30,675 nt of DNA from a virus, in the IMG/VR virus record IMGVR_UViG_3300031576_000232, positions 1-30,675 of that record. One strand, 5' to 3'. Shown here in pieces: positions 1-8,315 of this stretch (positions are counted from its first letter, which is position 1; each line of letters begins with the position of its first letter). The position numbers and the translations under genes were made by a program. Below the pieces are notes generated by a model that was not told where the DNA came from, searched no databases, and saw only the letters and a list, made by a program, of their open reading frames with translations.

Positions 1-127
1 CCCTTTGAGCAACGTGGTTCCGTCAAAAAGACTGACCCGAAGGTCCGCGCGCTGTTCCCCGGTGATCCTATAAATCCCGTCCTCTTTAAAAACGAAGCAT
101 GAATCGCGGAGAGCGATCACGCGGTGG
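1..127. repeat. Terminal direct repeat, left copy (assembly overlap)
   Basis: Bases 1-127 are identical to 30549-30675, the last 127 bases of the window. The repeat lies inside the nozzle reading frame, which continues correctly when position 1 is joined to position 30548. A 127-base overlap equals a common largest k-mer of de Bruijn assemblers, so I read it as the signature of a closed circular or circularly permuted assembly rather than a biological terminal repeat. Confidence 0.95.
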
Positions 128-1494
128 ATGGATTGGTTGGCCGAACCGACTTCGATGTAATTCAGGAGCGGGACAGATTCTGGTTGGAGGACTTTAGAGA
201 TGAAGATTTTGTTCTGCGCCGTGTCGTTGGTTGAGGTGTAGGTGGTCCCGGTGTCGGGGATGGTTGGGCTGAACGCACCGCCACGGCTCGACGTGGCCAC
301 AAATGCCGCCCCGCCGAACACACGCTCCTCAATCAAAATCTGCCCTGGCAGGTCCTGGTACCCGGAAATGTAGTAGGCGTAGACGAGAGTGTTCCCTGAG
401 TATCTGTTGATGGCACGGACTAGGCTCCTAGCGGTGCTGTCGATATTCTGCGCTGCCGTCCCTGAAGTGTCGATTTTGAATTGTGCGGAGGCAATCGTCT
501 CAGCGGCTTTCCCGGTGTAAACCACTCCCGCGATGGTCACGATATCGTCGTTCACGAGGCCGACGGTCCCCCCGACGGAAATGATGGTCAACGTGAGGCG
601 GTGCTTGCTGACCGTGTTTGCGTAGAAAACCATGTTCTTATAGTAGGTGATGTCTTTGGCCAGGGGGGGCGGTTCGTTGGCCGCCCCGATGCCCTGTTGG
701 GAAGGCGAAGTGTAAATCGTGGCGCCACGCAGTGAATCAGGCGTCTGGTCGGTGTAGGTGATGGAGCCGGCGGAGATTTCGCCGGGGGCCGTGTTTTTCT
801 CGACGACCAATTGGAGCTCGTCGTTGGGCTCGATCGAAACGCCGCCAGAGATGGCGGATCGGTAGATTTGATAGACGTGGGAGGTCGTGACCCCGGCGGG
901 GACCGAAAAGGTGATGGCTACGTCCCGTGTCCCGCCTGAATTGTTCGTCACGATGCTCCGTTGGGATGGCGCGCCGAGGATTTTGTTGTTGTTGGCGTCG
1001 GTGATCCCCCACACGACCCGGTAGGCGGCCTGGTTGTTGTTCGCCATCCACCCTGACGCACCTGAAGTCACGGCTGATCCGTCAAGTGCCTTTATCCCCC
1101 CCGCCCCCACGACTGCGCCGTTGTAGGCAGAGATTTTTTTGATCCCGACTGAGGTGGTTAAGTAAAGGTTTTTGTTCGCTTCAACAGACTGCATCCGCAA
1201 GGCCCCTGCTGGCGGTTCAAACGCATCAAAAAGGTCGGACCAGGAGCCAAGGCCGTCTGAATCGTAAGCGAGGAATGGGCCGTGGTGGATGAGGAGCCGG
1301 TTTTGGTAGTTGAAAATTGCGCGCGGGGTGTTTGCCAGGGCGATCCCGTAACGTTTGTATCCCCTCCGCGTCTCAATCACTTCTTCCTTGTCGATCACGA
1401 CGTTGGTGGCAACGAGGAGGCCCCCGTCCGGCGCGCCGCCGAGCGGGTTGGGGTGGGTGTAGAGTCCTTTGGCCCTCAACGTCATCGTCTGCAT
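1..1494 (-). CDS. Tail nozzle / DNA-stabilisation-like structural protein, N-terminal 498 codons
   Basis: The frame opens with ATG at 1494, directly after the adaptor stop (TAA, 1497-1495), and runs without a stop to base 1. It continues at 30548 and ends at 29556, giving 828 residues across the contig ends. The start reads MQTMTLRAKGLYTHPNPL, followed by ETRRGYKRYG near residues 41-50, a pattern common at the N-terminus of podovirus nozzle or packaged-DNA-stabilisation proteins. The product should form the distal tail tube below the adaptor ring. A region near residues 300-350 (VTIAGVVYTGKAAETIA) resembles a beta-rich repeat also seen in the 179-residue protein at 5222-5761. The assignment rests on gene order and family-like motifs, not a database search. 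Confidence 0.85.
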   Translation of the reverse strand, partial: MQTMTLRAKGLYTHPNPLGGAPDGGLLVATNVVIDKEEVIETRRGYKRYGIALANTPRAIFNYQNRLLIHHGPFLAYDSDGLGSWSDLFDAFEPPAGALRMQSVEANKNLYLTTSVGIKKISAYNGAVVGAGGIKALDGSAVTSGASGWMANNNQAAYRVVWGITDANNNKILGAPSQRSIVTNNSGGTRDVAITFSVPAGVTTSHVYQIYRSAISGGVSIEPNDELQLVVEKNTAPGEISAGSITYTDQTPDSLRGATIYTSPSQQGIGAANEPPPLAKDITYYKNMVFYANTVSKHRLTLTIISVGGTVGLVNDDIVTIAGVVYTGKAAETIASAQFKIDTSGTAAQNIDSTARSLVRAINRYSGNTLVYAYYISGYQDLPGQILIEERVFGGAAFVATSSRGGAFSPTIPDTGTTYTSTNDTAQNKIFISKVLQPESVPLLNYIEVGSANQSIHRVIALRDSCFVFKEDGIYRITGEQRADLRVSLFDGTTLLKG

Positions 1495-2424
1495 TTACCA
1501 GTACCCCGAAACCGATCCCTGCTGAAAAATGCCGTTCTTGTTCGTGATCTTTTTGAGCGTCCCTTCCACCCTGGGGTTGATGGACTTGATAAACGACGCC
1601 AACATCTCTTTCGCTTTCTCCTTCACTTCCTCCGCCTGTTCGTCGCGCATGGAGGCGAGCATGTCGCCCGCTGCGATTTGGCAGAGGACGAGCATCCCTT
1701 CGTAGGGAATTTGAGGAATTGGGGAGAACCCTGTCCTGGCGACGTAGTTCCCCGCCGCCAGGCCAGCCGGGAGGCCCCCAGCCATGGTGAACGTCGCCCC
1801 AGCCACTGCCGTGATTGTGTAGTCGTCGCCAGCCGACTCGAAATATGGCGTATCCTTGATAAAATCCACCACCGTCCCGACCGTGAAGATCCCGGCTGGG
1901 ACACTCGCGGTTGTGAATTGGCTAGCCCCAGCGTTGACCGAGACGATGGTCATGGCGTTGGTGGCCAGAGTGAGGTTGTTCGGGCGACGCTCGACGCGAA
2001 AACGAAGTGACGCGGCCCCGCCGACAGGCGTCGGGAAAATCCTGATCTTGTTCCCCTCAAAATAGAATCCGTAGATCATCCGATGGCTGGCGTACCCGGA
2101 AGCGTTTTTCATGTTCATCGGAGTGATCTGAGGGATCATTGATTCGTTGCCGTTCGGGTCAATCAAGGCGAGGTCGCGGAGGGCTCCGGCGTAGGCCCTG
2201 ATGGGGATGGAGTAGGTGTCGGTCCCGTTCACAATAGCCACATCTGAGCGAACGACGAAGAACTCTTCCCGACATGCTTTAATTTCCGGGACGATGGTGA
2301 TTTGTAGAGCGTCGTTCAAAAACTCGACGATGCTCGCGTCTGGGAAAAGAGTCTGCGCCGACGGAGACAGAATCCTCCGCTTGGCGTTGGCGATTAGAGC
2401 CGTCGTCGTGTAATCAATCCCCAT
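1495..2424 (-). CDS. Head-tail adaptor protein
   Basis: This 309-residue protein probably forms the adaptor ring between portal and nozzle. The N-terminus is helical (TALIANAKRRILSPSAQ, then a phage-typical FLNDALQITIVPEI stretch). The middle carries an IRIFPTPVGGAASLRFRVE segment near residues 150-170, typical of podovirus adaptors of the P22 gp4 / T7 gp11 functional class. A beta-rich insertion follows near 180-230, then a helical C-terminus (DEQAEEVKEKAKEM). The ATG at 2424 has a weak GGTGG upstream. Its stop touches the nozzle start with no gap, which suggests coupled translation. The structural class is well supported by position; exact homology is inferred. Confidence 0.8.
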   Translation of the reverse strand: MGIDYTTTALIANAKRRILSPSAQTLFPDASIVEFLNDALQITIVPEIKACREEFFVVRSDVAIVNGTDTYSIPIRAYAGALRDLALIDPNGNESMIPQITPMNMKNASGYASHRMIYGFYFEGNKIRIFPTPVGGAASLRFRVERRPNNLTLATNAMTIVSVNAGASQFTTASVPAGIFTVGTVVDFIKDTPYFESAGDDYTITAVAGATFTMAGGLPAGLAAGNYVARTGFSPIPQIPYEGMLVLCQIAAGDMLASMRDEQAEEVKEKAKEMLASFIKSINPRVEGTLKKITNKNGIFQQGSVSGYW

Positions 2425-2445
2425 ATTCCACCCGCCGCCTTCCCT

Positions 2446-2691
2446 TTACTTCCTCCCGTAACGCCTTTTTAAATACTCGTCCCAACCGCCAGCCCCCGGG
2501 AGTCCCTCCATCTTGCCGCCTTCATATTCTTCCATCTCGTCATATTCCATTGGCTCCGCGCCATCGTCGTCCACGCCGCCCGCCATGATGTCGATTGAGA
2601 GGATCGGCTTCGGCATGTGACCGGTCCGTCGGTCGTCCATGCTCGTCATCAGGTCGCCGAGCACATCGTCATGTATCTTTTTTTTGAACAT
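2446..2691 (-). CDS. Small acidic protein of unknown function
   Basis: An 81-residue protein with a basic start (MFKKKIHDDVLGDLMTSM), a Met- and Asp/Glu-rich centre (MEYDEMEEYEGGKMEG) and a basic tail (YLKRRYGRK). The ATG at 2691 has GGGGAG about 9 bases upstream, and the gene sits 3 bp after the preceding stop. It lies between fibre and adaptor genes in the virion block, so a structural or assembly role is likely. I do not recognise the family. Confidence 0.7.
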   Translation of the reverse strand: MFKKKIHDDVLGDLMTSMDDRRTGHMPKPILSIDIMAGGVDDDGAEPMEYDEMEEYEGGKMEGLPGAGGWDEYLKRRYGRK

Positions 2692-2694
2692 GGG

Positions 2695-3030
2695 TCACAC
2701 TCCCCTTATGGAATTCGTATTTTCGGCGTCCTTCAGTTTCAGAATGGCCTGTGCCAGGAAATGCGCCATCCATCCCGCCGGGTTCGCCAAGCACTTGGTT
2801 TTGAGGAGATTTAATTCTCTGTCCTCTAAAAGAATCTCGTCTTCCTGGTTCGCTCTGATTTTTAGACCGAGGGCAAACATTTCGATGGCCTCGTCTCCGT
2901 CCTTCGGTTGCCCGCCGCCGAGGAGGTTGAGGAACATCTTTTTGAACGTCGGGAGCGACGCGGTCATCACTTCCGGCGCGCTCTCGTCGAAATGCTGGAG
3001 TTTGCTGTTAAGGCCATTGATGGTTTTCAC
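2695..3030 (-). CDS. Hypothetical protein in the virion block
   Basis: A 111-residue, mostly helical protein starting with GTG at 3030 (VKTINGLNSKLQHFDES), with an AAGGA ribosome site about 7 bases upstream. No signal peptide or membrane segment is visible. It contains a Gly-rich turn (LLGGGQPKDGDEAI) and ends NTNSIRGV. It sits 12 bp after the second fibre gene and 3 bp before the small acidic protein, in tight operon spacing. A fibre chaperone or minor virion component is possible from position only; nothing in the sequence shows it. Confidence 0.65.
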   Translation of the reverse strand: MKTINGLNSKLQHFDESAPEVMTASLPTFKKMFLNLLGGGQPKDGDEAIEMFALGLKIRANQEDEILLEDRELNLLKTKCLANPAGWMAHFLAQAILKLKDAENTNSIRGV

Positions 3031-3042
3031 GGGTTATCCTTT

Positions 3043-4311
3043 TTAGTTCAACGTTTCAATAATCATTGTGTTTTCAGTGATGTCGTTATCGGCTGTTGCT
3101 TGCCCGGTGCATTTGACAGCTATAGTGCTTGTATCGGTCTGAGACAATGTCCCGTTGGACCTCGAAGATGCCGCGTCTTCATGGATGTGGCACGAATAAG
3201 ACTGCGCGTTCGCCCCTGTCCTGAAAACTTGCAATTCAACCATCCACGTCCCAACAGCCGACACCGCTAAAGACAACGTCCCGACAAGAGCCGATCCGAA
3301 ATAGACCCTTAACGTTTTAGCGTTCGCATTATTGGCTTTATTACCCCACGCCTTGAATCTGATCCCGCGCCCATTCTGGTTCAAGCTATTGGGTTGGATG
3401 CTAGTTAACACCAAATCGTCTTCGCCTGTCCCAATGTTTCCGACTACCGATGTATTCACGAACAGCGTCCCACCCATGTTCGCAAGAGAGGTCGATCCGC
3501 CAAAAATCATACGGGCCATTGAATTCTCGATACGGATCCTCTCAACACCGCCAGCCGTAATCCCAAGCGTTCCTACTGCTACGCGGAATAATCCAGTGTT
3601 GGTTGAATTGCCAAATGTGACCGACGGAGCCGCAGCCGTCCCATCCCCGACTTCAACCCGGCTTATGCCGACTACGGCGTTGGATCCGCCATCCATGTTT
3701 TTAATTAAGAGGAAAGCAGCCGAATCAAATCGACAAATCTGTTGCCCGGCGGCCACGGCAACAAGGCCGGACCCGCTGTTGAAAAGCCCGGAATCGCTGC
3801 TCCCGATCCGGAACGGCAGGGCGCCGAGGGAGCCGCCCGGCATAGTCAACTGCTCGTTTGCCGAGGTGTCAAGCTGGGCGAATTTTATCGGGTAATTAAC
3901 GAGAGAGAACCAGTTGGTCCCGTCGCACACGAATATCCAATACCCATTGGCGATGTTTAAAACCCTGTCGGAGGCCACTCCGTCGATAGATTCGGCGGCA
4001 AATCGGTGGACCGTGACGTTGTTGGAAGCGGCCCCGCCAGTCACGTCTCGGACGGCGAAGTACGCGTTGGCGGCTGGCGTTGGGAGATTAAATGTCCTTG
4101 CGGCGGAGGTGTCGACGAGGTAGGTTTTTCCGGATACAACGTTGACCGGGCTGGACGAAATGGCTTGGGTGCTGATCCCGCCAGAACCACCTCCACTTGT
4201 GATCGCCGTGGACATCGCGATCATCAAGTCGGTAACGTTCTGCCCCCACGACCGTTCCCCCACATCCGGGACCGTGTAGTTCGAACCTCCGACAATGACC
4301 GTTTTGCTCAT
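3043..4311 (-). CDS. Tail fibre / receptor-binding protein 2 (paralogue)
   Basis: A 422-residue fibre-like protein. The first 140 residues or so (MSKTVIVGGSNY, DVGERSWGQNVTD, VVSGKTYLVDTS, VCDGTNWF) closely match the protein from the next gene upstream (4313-5212), while the rest is unrelated. The middle is Gly/Ser/Ala-rich with repeated beta-strand patterns. The C-terminus (from about residue 335) looks like a compact beta-sandwich ending CTGQATADNDITENTM, a style seen in receptor-binding tips. The ATG at 4311 follows the upstream stop in TGATATG. The N-terminus likely anchors to the tail and the C-terminus likely meets the host surface; both are inferred. Confidence 0.75.
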   Translation of the reverse strand: MSKTVIVGGSNYTVPDVGERSWGQNVTDLMIAMSTAITSGGGSGGISTQAISSSPVNVVSGKTYLVDTSAARTFNLPTPAANAYFAVRDVTGGAASNNVTVHRFAAESIDGVASDRVLNIANGYWIFVCDGTNWFSLVNYPIKFAQLDTSANEQLTMPGGSLGALPFRIGSSDSGLFNSGSGLVAVAAGQQICRFDSAAFLLIKNMDGGSNAVVGISRVEVGDGTAAAPSVTFGNSTNTGLFRVAVGTLGITAGGVERIRIENSMARMIFGGSTSLANMGGTLFVNTSVVGNIGTGEDDLVLTSIQPNSLNQNGRGIRFKAWGNKANNANAKTLRVYFGSALVGTLSLAVSAVGTWMVELQVFRTGANAQSYSCHIHEDAASSRSNGTLSQTDTSTIAVKCTGQATADNDITENTMIIETLN

Positions 4312-4312
4312 A

Positions 4313-5212
4313 TCATTTCCACGCCGGGATGTACGCCGTTGACCCGTCTGATGTTTGCACCTTCAACCATTTGTATGGCGCGCCGAGAGTCACGGCGGGA
4401 GAGTTCGCGCCGAGAGCCGCCGATCCGGCCCCAGTCGATTCATTCCCCGCCACGCTCTTGAATGTCACTCCAGTAAGAAACCCAATTTGCTTCGATCCAC
4501 CTGCTGAAATCGCAAGTTGACCGCTCCCGTCGTTATAAATTCCGGACCCCGTCATCCGAATCTTGGGCAAGGCCGCGGTCCCGTCATCTCCGAAGCTCAG
4601 GTAGGCGTCTTGAATTGCAGAGAAATAAACCTGTCGTTTGAATTCAGTGGTGGTGTCGAAAATAATCCCAAACAAGGATCCTGGAGTAAAATATAGGCCC
4701 GCTCCTACTCCATAACCAGAAACATAAAACCCTGCATCTGGGAAACCGCTGGGCGCAAGACCCGGCAATGTTGAATTTCCTTGCGGAAAAAACATTTGAG
4801 ACTTGACCCCGCTGATCCTAAACCAGTTCGTCCCGTCGCAGGCAAAGACCCAAAACCCTTCATGTGTAGCGAGGACCTTGTCTGCCGCCACACCGTCGAT
4901 CAGTTCTGAACCGAACCGATGTAACGTCACTGAGTTTGCGCCAGTTGTGATAACAACTGAAAAAAATGCGTTTATGGAGGCGGCCGGAATGTTAAGGATG
5001 CGAGAAGAAGAAGCATCGACGAGGTAGGTTTTTCCGCTGACGACGGTGATGGGGGAACTGATGACATTCTGTAAACTGACACCGCCGACCCCAGCACTGG
5101 CGAGTGTGGCAGAGATACCAAGGAGGGCGTCTGTTACGTTCTGCCCCCAACTACGCTCACCAACGTCGGGGAGGACGTAGGACGACCCGCCGATGACGAC
5201 CGTCTTCGACAT
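4313..5212 (-). CDS. Tail fibre / receptor-binding protein 1 (paralogue)
   Basis: A 299-residue fibre-like protein with the same N-terminal module as the next gene (MSKTVVIGGSSYVLPDVGER, SWGQNVTD, VVSGKTYLVDAS, ACDGTNWF; about residues 1-140). Its distal part is different and shorter, ending GAPYKWLKVQTSDGSTAYIP, a short terminal motif common in phage fibre and appendage proteins. The ATG at 5212 has AAAGGAG four bases upstream. The two genes look like a tandem duplication with replaced tips, so the virion may carry two kinds of appendage or a mixed complex. Confidence 0.75.
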   Translation of the reverse strand: MSKTVVIGGSSYVLPDVGERSWGQNVTDALLGISATLASAGVGGVSLQNVISSPITVVSGKTYLVDASSSRILNIPAASINAFFSVVITTGANSVTLHRFGSELIDGVAADKVLATHEGFWVFACDGTNWFRISGVKSQMFFPQGNSTLPGLAPSGFPDAGFYVSGYGVGAGLYFTPGSLFGIIFDTTTEFKRQVYFSAIQDAYLSFGDDGTAALPKIRMTGSGIYNDGSGQLAISAGGSKQIGFLTGVTFKSVAGNESTGAGSAALGANSPAVTLGAPYKWLKVQTSDGSTAYIPAWK

Positions 5213-5221
5213 AGGGCTCCT

Positions 5222-5761
5222 TTAGGAGCGGCCAACGTCGATCTTGTAGTTATTCGCCACGTCCACCCCACCCGCGAACGCGCCGGAGGTGGTGGCGTTG
5301 GTCATAACCTCTGTGGTGGTTGCGAGCCCTTGCGTCCCTGACCGTGGCACCACGGCCGTCAACGTGACTACCCCGCCAACTACGGTCGCTCGAATCTGGC
5401 CTTGAATTGCTGCCGAGGTCGAGGCGTTGACGGACGCGGCGAGGTTGGCGGCGGTTTCGTTGAATGTGGGACCGATGGTGAATTCGTTGGCCAATGTCGC
5501 GGCAGTGCGTGCGGTGAAGGTGACGCCGTTAATTACACAGGTTTCAGCCGTGACGGGTTGCCCGGTGAATGTGATGGTGGAGGTGGGCTGAGTCCCGCCG
5601 ATGTTCACCGTCGATTTCACGCCCTTGCCTTCGTTTAAGCCCTCGAGCAGTTGCCCGATCCGCCCGATAACGAAACGGGGGTCGAGCTTTGCCGGTTTCA
5701 AGTTGTCCAACAAGTCTTGGTTGGACATCGCCACGTCGCAAACGATCATCAAAAGACCCAT
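5222..5761 (-). CDS. Putative minor virion protein with beta-rich domain
   Basis: A 179-residue protein. A short helical N-terminus (SNQDLLDNLKPAKLDPRFVI) precedes a beta-rich domain (CVINGVTFTARTAATLANEF, then ETAANLAASVNAS and VVGGVVTLTAVVP), a pattern found in several phage structural proteins and echoed inside the nozzle. The ATG at 5761 has a strong AAGGAGG five bases upstream. It follows the major capsid gene after a 125-bp spacer with a large hairpin, so it may be a head decoration or neck protein. The exact role is not shown. Confidence 0.7.
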   Translation of the reverse strand: MGLLMIVCDVAMSNQDLLDNLKPAKLDPRFVIGRIGQLLEGLNEGKGVKSTVNIGGTQPTSTITFTGQPVTAETCVINGVTFTARTAATLANEFTIGPTFNETAANLAASVNASTSAAIQGQIRATVVGGVVTLTAVVPRSGTQGLATTTEVMTNATTSGAFAGGVDVANNYKIDVGRS

Positions 5762-5779
5762 GTGGTCCTCCTTGTTTTA

Positions 5780-5829
5780 TAAGACCGTCCGCCCGGGGGG
5801 CTTTTAACCCCCCAGGCGAACCTGTCTTA
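5780..5829 (-). terminator. GC-rich hairpin between capsid gene and next gene
   Basis: A ten-base arm at 5791-5800 pairs with 5808-5817 around a CTTTTAA loop, with six G:C pairs at its core and one C/A mismatch. Flanking TAAGAC (5780-5785) and GTCTTA (5824-5829) can extend the stem. No U-run follows on the leftward transcript, so it is better read as a partial terminator, processing site or 3' stabiliser of capsid mRNA than as a strong terminator. The spacer holds no gene that I see. Confidence 0.55.
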
Positions 5830-5886
5830 CTCCTCCTTGACCCGAGTGTTACCCCTCAAGTTCAACAACGGCCTCGCGGTTTACGC

Positions 5887-7167
5887 TTAGCCATTGACGA
5901 TAGCCGTCACGAGGACCGATCGGGCGGGGGTTTCGATGAAGACCGCCTGGTCCGTGTAGAGCCGGAGTTCATACCCCGCGTTCCCCGTGAGTTCGAGGAA
6001 AATGTCGCCGGGACGGCCCGGACGCTGGAACGTGATGTCGGTCGCGCCCAAACGCATGATCCGCTTCAAGGGGAGGACGAAGGCGTCCCCTTCCTTGATG
6101 AAGATGTGTGGGACCAGCGTCACTTTGCCCGATTGGCTGTAGAACTCAACCGCTTCCTGACCGTTCTGCGATTTCGCTGGGGTGTAGTTGGACCCGTATC
6201 GGCGGAGCGCGGCTTGGTCGGTGGCGATGTTGCCCCAGGCCTTAGGGTTGAGGAAGACTGTGACGTCCTCAGAAAGGCCACGGTTGGAACCTTCCGCGAT
6301 GGCGTCGATGATCTTGCCAAAGGTCAGAGCTGCTGAACCAGACGAGTACGTGCTGCCCTTCCACAAGGTGTACGTGGCCGCACTGATGTTGAACAACGTG
6401 CCAGCGTTGACAAGGATTTTCTTAATCCCCGCCATTTCCTGGAACACCCCCGCCGCATTCGCGCCGAGGAAGAAGACGGTGGCGAGGTCTGGGTTAGCGT
6501 TGACGTATGTGTCGAGGGCTGTGATGTCAGCCGCGATCCCAGACACGACGAACTGGCGGTTCACCAAGTCCACGGAGTCGATGTTGAGGGCCGCGGTGGT
6601 GTTGATCTTGGTGGAGAGGTTTGACTGAAAAACGTCAATCTGCGCCGTTTCCAGTCCCGCCCAAATCCCGGCGGCCCACTCTTTGAGAGTAATGGTGAGG
6701 CGGGTGTGTGTGGTATCGATGTTGGCGCGGGCGGACAATGCGGCGATGCCAACTTGACCGTAGAAGGACTGAATTTCCAGTCGCTTCGCCATGCTGTCCA
6801 TCATGTTGTCGACCACCAGTTTCGTGGTCTCCACGAACGCCTTTTTGCCGTTGGACGCACGGTAGGCGGCGTCGTAGCTGATGGCGGATCGCAAGACAAT
6901 CTGCGAGCCGACAATCTGTGCGTCCTTCATGGCCATGGGGATTTGTGTGTTGAGAGCGAAAGCCCCGGCGCCTGCGGCGGCGTAGGTAAAGCCGTGCTCG
7001 TAGCTGAGGATGACTGGTTGGTGGTAAAAGTTGCCGTTTTCCTTGTCCTTCTGTGTGAAGGGCACGATCTTGGTGAACTTAGATGCACTTGGCACCAGGC
7101 TGACGATGTCGTCGCCATAGACCTCTTTGAAGAGGCCGTTGAGTTGTGCGATGTCTGTAAAAGGCAT
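5887..7167 (-). CDS. Major capsid protein
   Basis: A 426-residue protein placed directly after the scaffold gene, the usual place for the capsid protein. It starts MPFTDIAQLNGLFKEVYGDD and contains long helical and beta segments without membrane regions. The C-terminal part (FQRPGRPGDIFLELTGNAGY, then LYTDQAVFIETPARSVLV) is typical of HK97-fold capsid proteins of podoviruses. The ATG at 7167 has AGGAGG eight bases upstream, fitting high expression. No protease gene is seen, so processing by a phage protease is unlikely. The fold is inferred from position and length. Confidence 0.85.
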   Translation of the reverse strand: MPFTDIAQLNGLFKEVYGDDIVSLVPSASKFTKIVPFTQKDKENGNFYHQPVILSYEHGFTYAAAGAGAFALNTQIPMAMKDAQIVGSQIVLRSAISYDAAYRASNGKKAFVETTKLVVDNMMDSMAKRLEIQSFYGQVGIAALSARANIDTTHTRLTITLKEWAAGIWAGLETAQIDVFQSNLSTKINTTAALNIDSVDLVNRQFVVSGIAADITALDTYVNANPDLATVFFLGANAAGVFQEMAGIKKILVNAGTLFNISAATYTLWKGSTYSSGSAALTFGKIIDAIAEGSNRGLSEDVTVFLNPKAWGNIATDQAALRRYGSNYTPAKSQNGQEAVEFYSQSGKVTLVPHIFIKEGDAFVLPLKRIMRLGATDITFQRPGRPGDIFLELTGNAGYELRLYTDQAVFIETPARSVLVTAIVNG

Positions 7168-7177
7168 GATCTATCCT

Positions 7178-7196
7178 CCTGAATTTGAATTTCAGG
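7178..7196 (-). promoter_or_regulatory. Hairpin abutting the capsid ribosome site
   Basis: CCTGAA and TTCAGG form a perfect six-base stem around a seven-base loop, immediately upstream of and partly overlapping the AGGAGG that precedes the capsid ATG. The 164-bp gap between scaffold and capsid genes has no supported ORF. The stem could tune ribosome access or mark an mRNA 5' end after processing. Confidence 0.4.
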
Positions 7197-7331
7197 CGGG
7201 CTCCTCGTTACGGATAATCCCGAGGGCCGTGGGGATAGACCGTCGCGTCCGAAGATGGCGCGGTCGTCCGTTGGGCTTGGACGTCCTTCTTTGAGTTGAC
7301 CGCTCCCCGCCCTTTGGCGAGTAGTTGCCGA

Positions 7332-8306
7332 CTACATTCCTGCGCGTTTCCTTACCAGTTCATCCCATTCGTCTCTCGAAAGTTTCTTCTTGGACGTGGG
7401 CGCGTCGGTGGTGTTGCCGTTCCCGTTCTGATGGGCCGGAGGCGTCGAGGAACCGATGGCCTCAAGTTCTGCCTTCCTCAGTTGAGAACGAACATCGTCC
7501 CCCAACAAATCGAGCATATCTTTTCCTTGGCGACTTTTCAAGAAGGCGCGGGTGAGTGCGCGGAACTCATCAAGCACACTTGGGACAAAATCAGCCGCCC
7601 GGATGGGCGTGTCGTCCCCTTCCTCACGGTTCCGGACAGCTTGGCGCATGTGGAAGGCGAGGCGTGAAACGGTCTCTGGAGTCTTGGGAAGCTCTGGCGT
7701 CGAATCCATCGCGGAGATGATGTCGCGCGAATAGGCATTTTGCCAGTGAGCCACCTGGGCCAGTTCCGCCTGGGTCATTTTTTCAGCTTGATCCCGTTTA
7801 TTTTCTTCCTCCACCTCCGCCAACCGAATCTTCGCGTCCTCAAGTTCACGTGCCTCCGCGCTCATTTTCTCGCGCCGGACGCCCTTCTCGTAAACGAATT
7901 CAGACGCGACTTTGAGCGGATCGTGCCCAATGCGCTCCAAAACCTTCCAAAGTTTTGCGGGATCACGGAGCGCACCGATTAGGGCGGCTTGGGCCTTCTT
8001 GTATTCAGCGAACTGTTGGAGCGTGACGTCTGCCGCCAGGCCCTTTTGAGCGAGGCGGTGGTAATGATCTTCGGGAACATGGACTTCTTTCCCTTTGACC
8101 ACCAGTTTGAAAGTTTTGGTGGAGTCGTCGGTCTTTTTCGCTTCTGCTTTGTTTGGTTCTGGCGGTTTGCCGTTTTTTCTCGCGTCGGGCGCGGGCGCGG
8201 TGGTTTTGGTGTCAGGAACGGATGGCGTCTTGGGGTCCTGGCCATTCGGCGCGTGGGGCGGACCTGTCGGATCTGTGGGTGTAGGTGCGACGGCTGATTC
8301 GGGCAT
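7332..8306 (-). CDS. Capsid scaffolding protein
   Basis: A 324-residue hydrophilic protein with a disordered N-terminus rich in Pro, Thr, Asp and Lys (first 65 residues), a short ordered part (TFKLVVKGKEVHVPEDHYHR) and long charged helices (AKIRLAEVEEENKRDQAEKM). It ends with a basic tail (KKKLSRDEWDELVRKRAGM) like the coat-binding ends of scaffolds. It lies between portal and capsid genes, the canonical scaffold position. The ATG at 8306 has AGGAG upstream, which overlaps the portal stop. It should guide procapsid assembly and leave the head before or during packaging. Confidence 0.8.
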   Translation of the reverse strand: MPESAVAPTPTDPTGPPHAPNGQDPKTPSVPDTKTTAPAPDARKNGKPPEPNKAEAKKTDDSTKTFKLVVKGKEVHVPEDHYHRLAQKGLAADVTLQQFAEYKKAQAALIGALRDPAKLWKVLERIGHDPLKVASEFVYEKGVRREKMSAEARELEDAKIRLAEVEEENKRDQAEKMTQAELAQVAHWQNAYSRDIISAMDSTPELPKTPETVSRLAFHMRQAVRNREEGDDTPIRAADFVPSVLDEFRALTRAFLKSRQGKDMLDLLGDDVRSQLRKAELEAIGSSTPPAHQNGNGNTTDAPTSKKKLSRDEWDELVRKRAGM

Positions 8307-8315
8307 CTAGGTCTC

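Noticed and set aside
1282-2010. Long plus-strand open frame of 242 codons
   Set aside because: It is antisense to the nozzle and adaptor genes, which have family-like proteins. Its composition is that of a shadow frame in GC-rich DNA.
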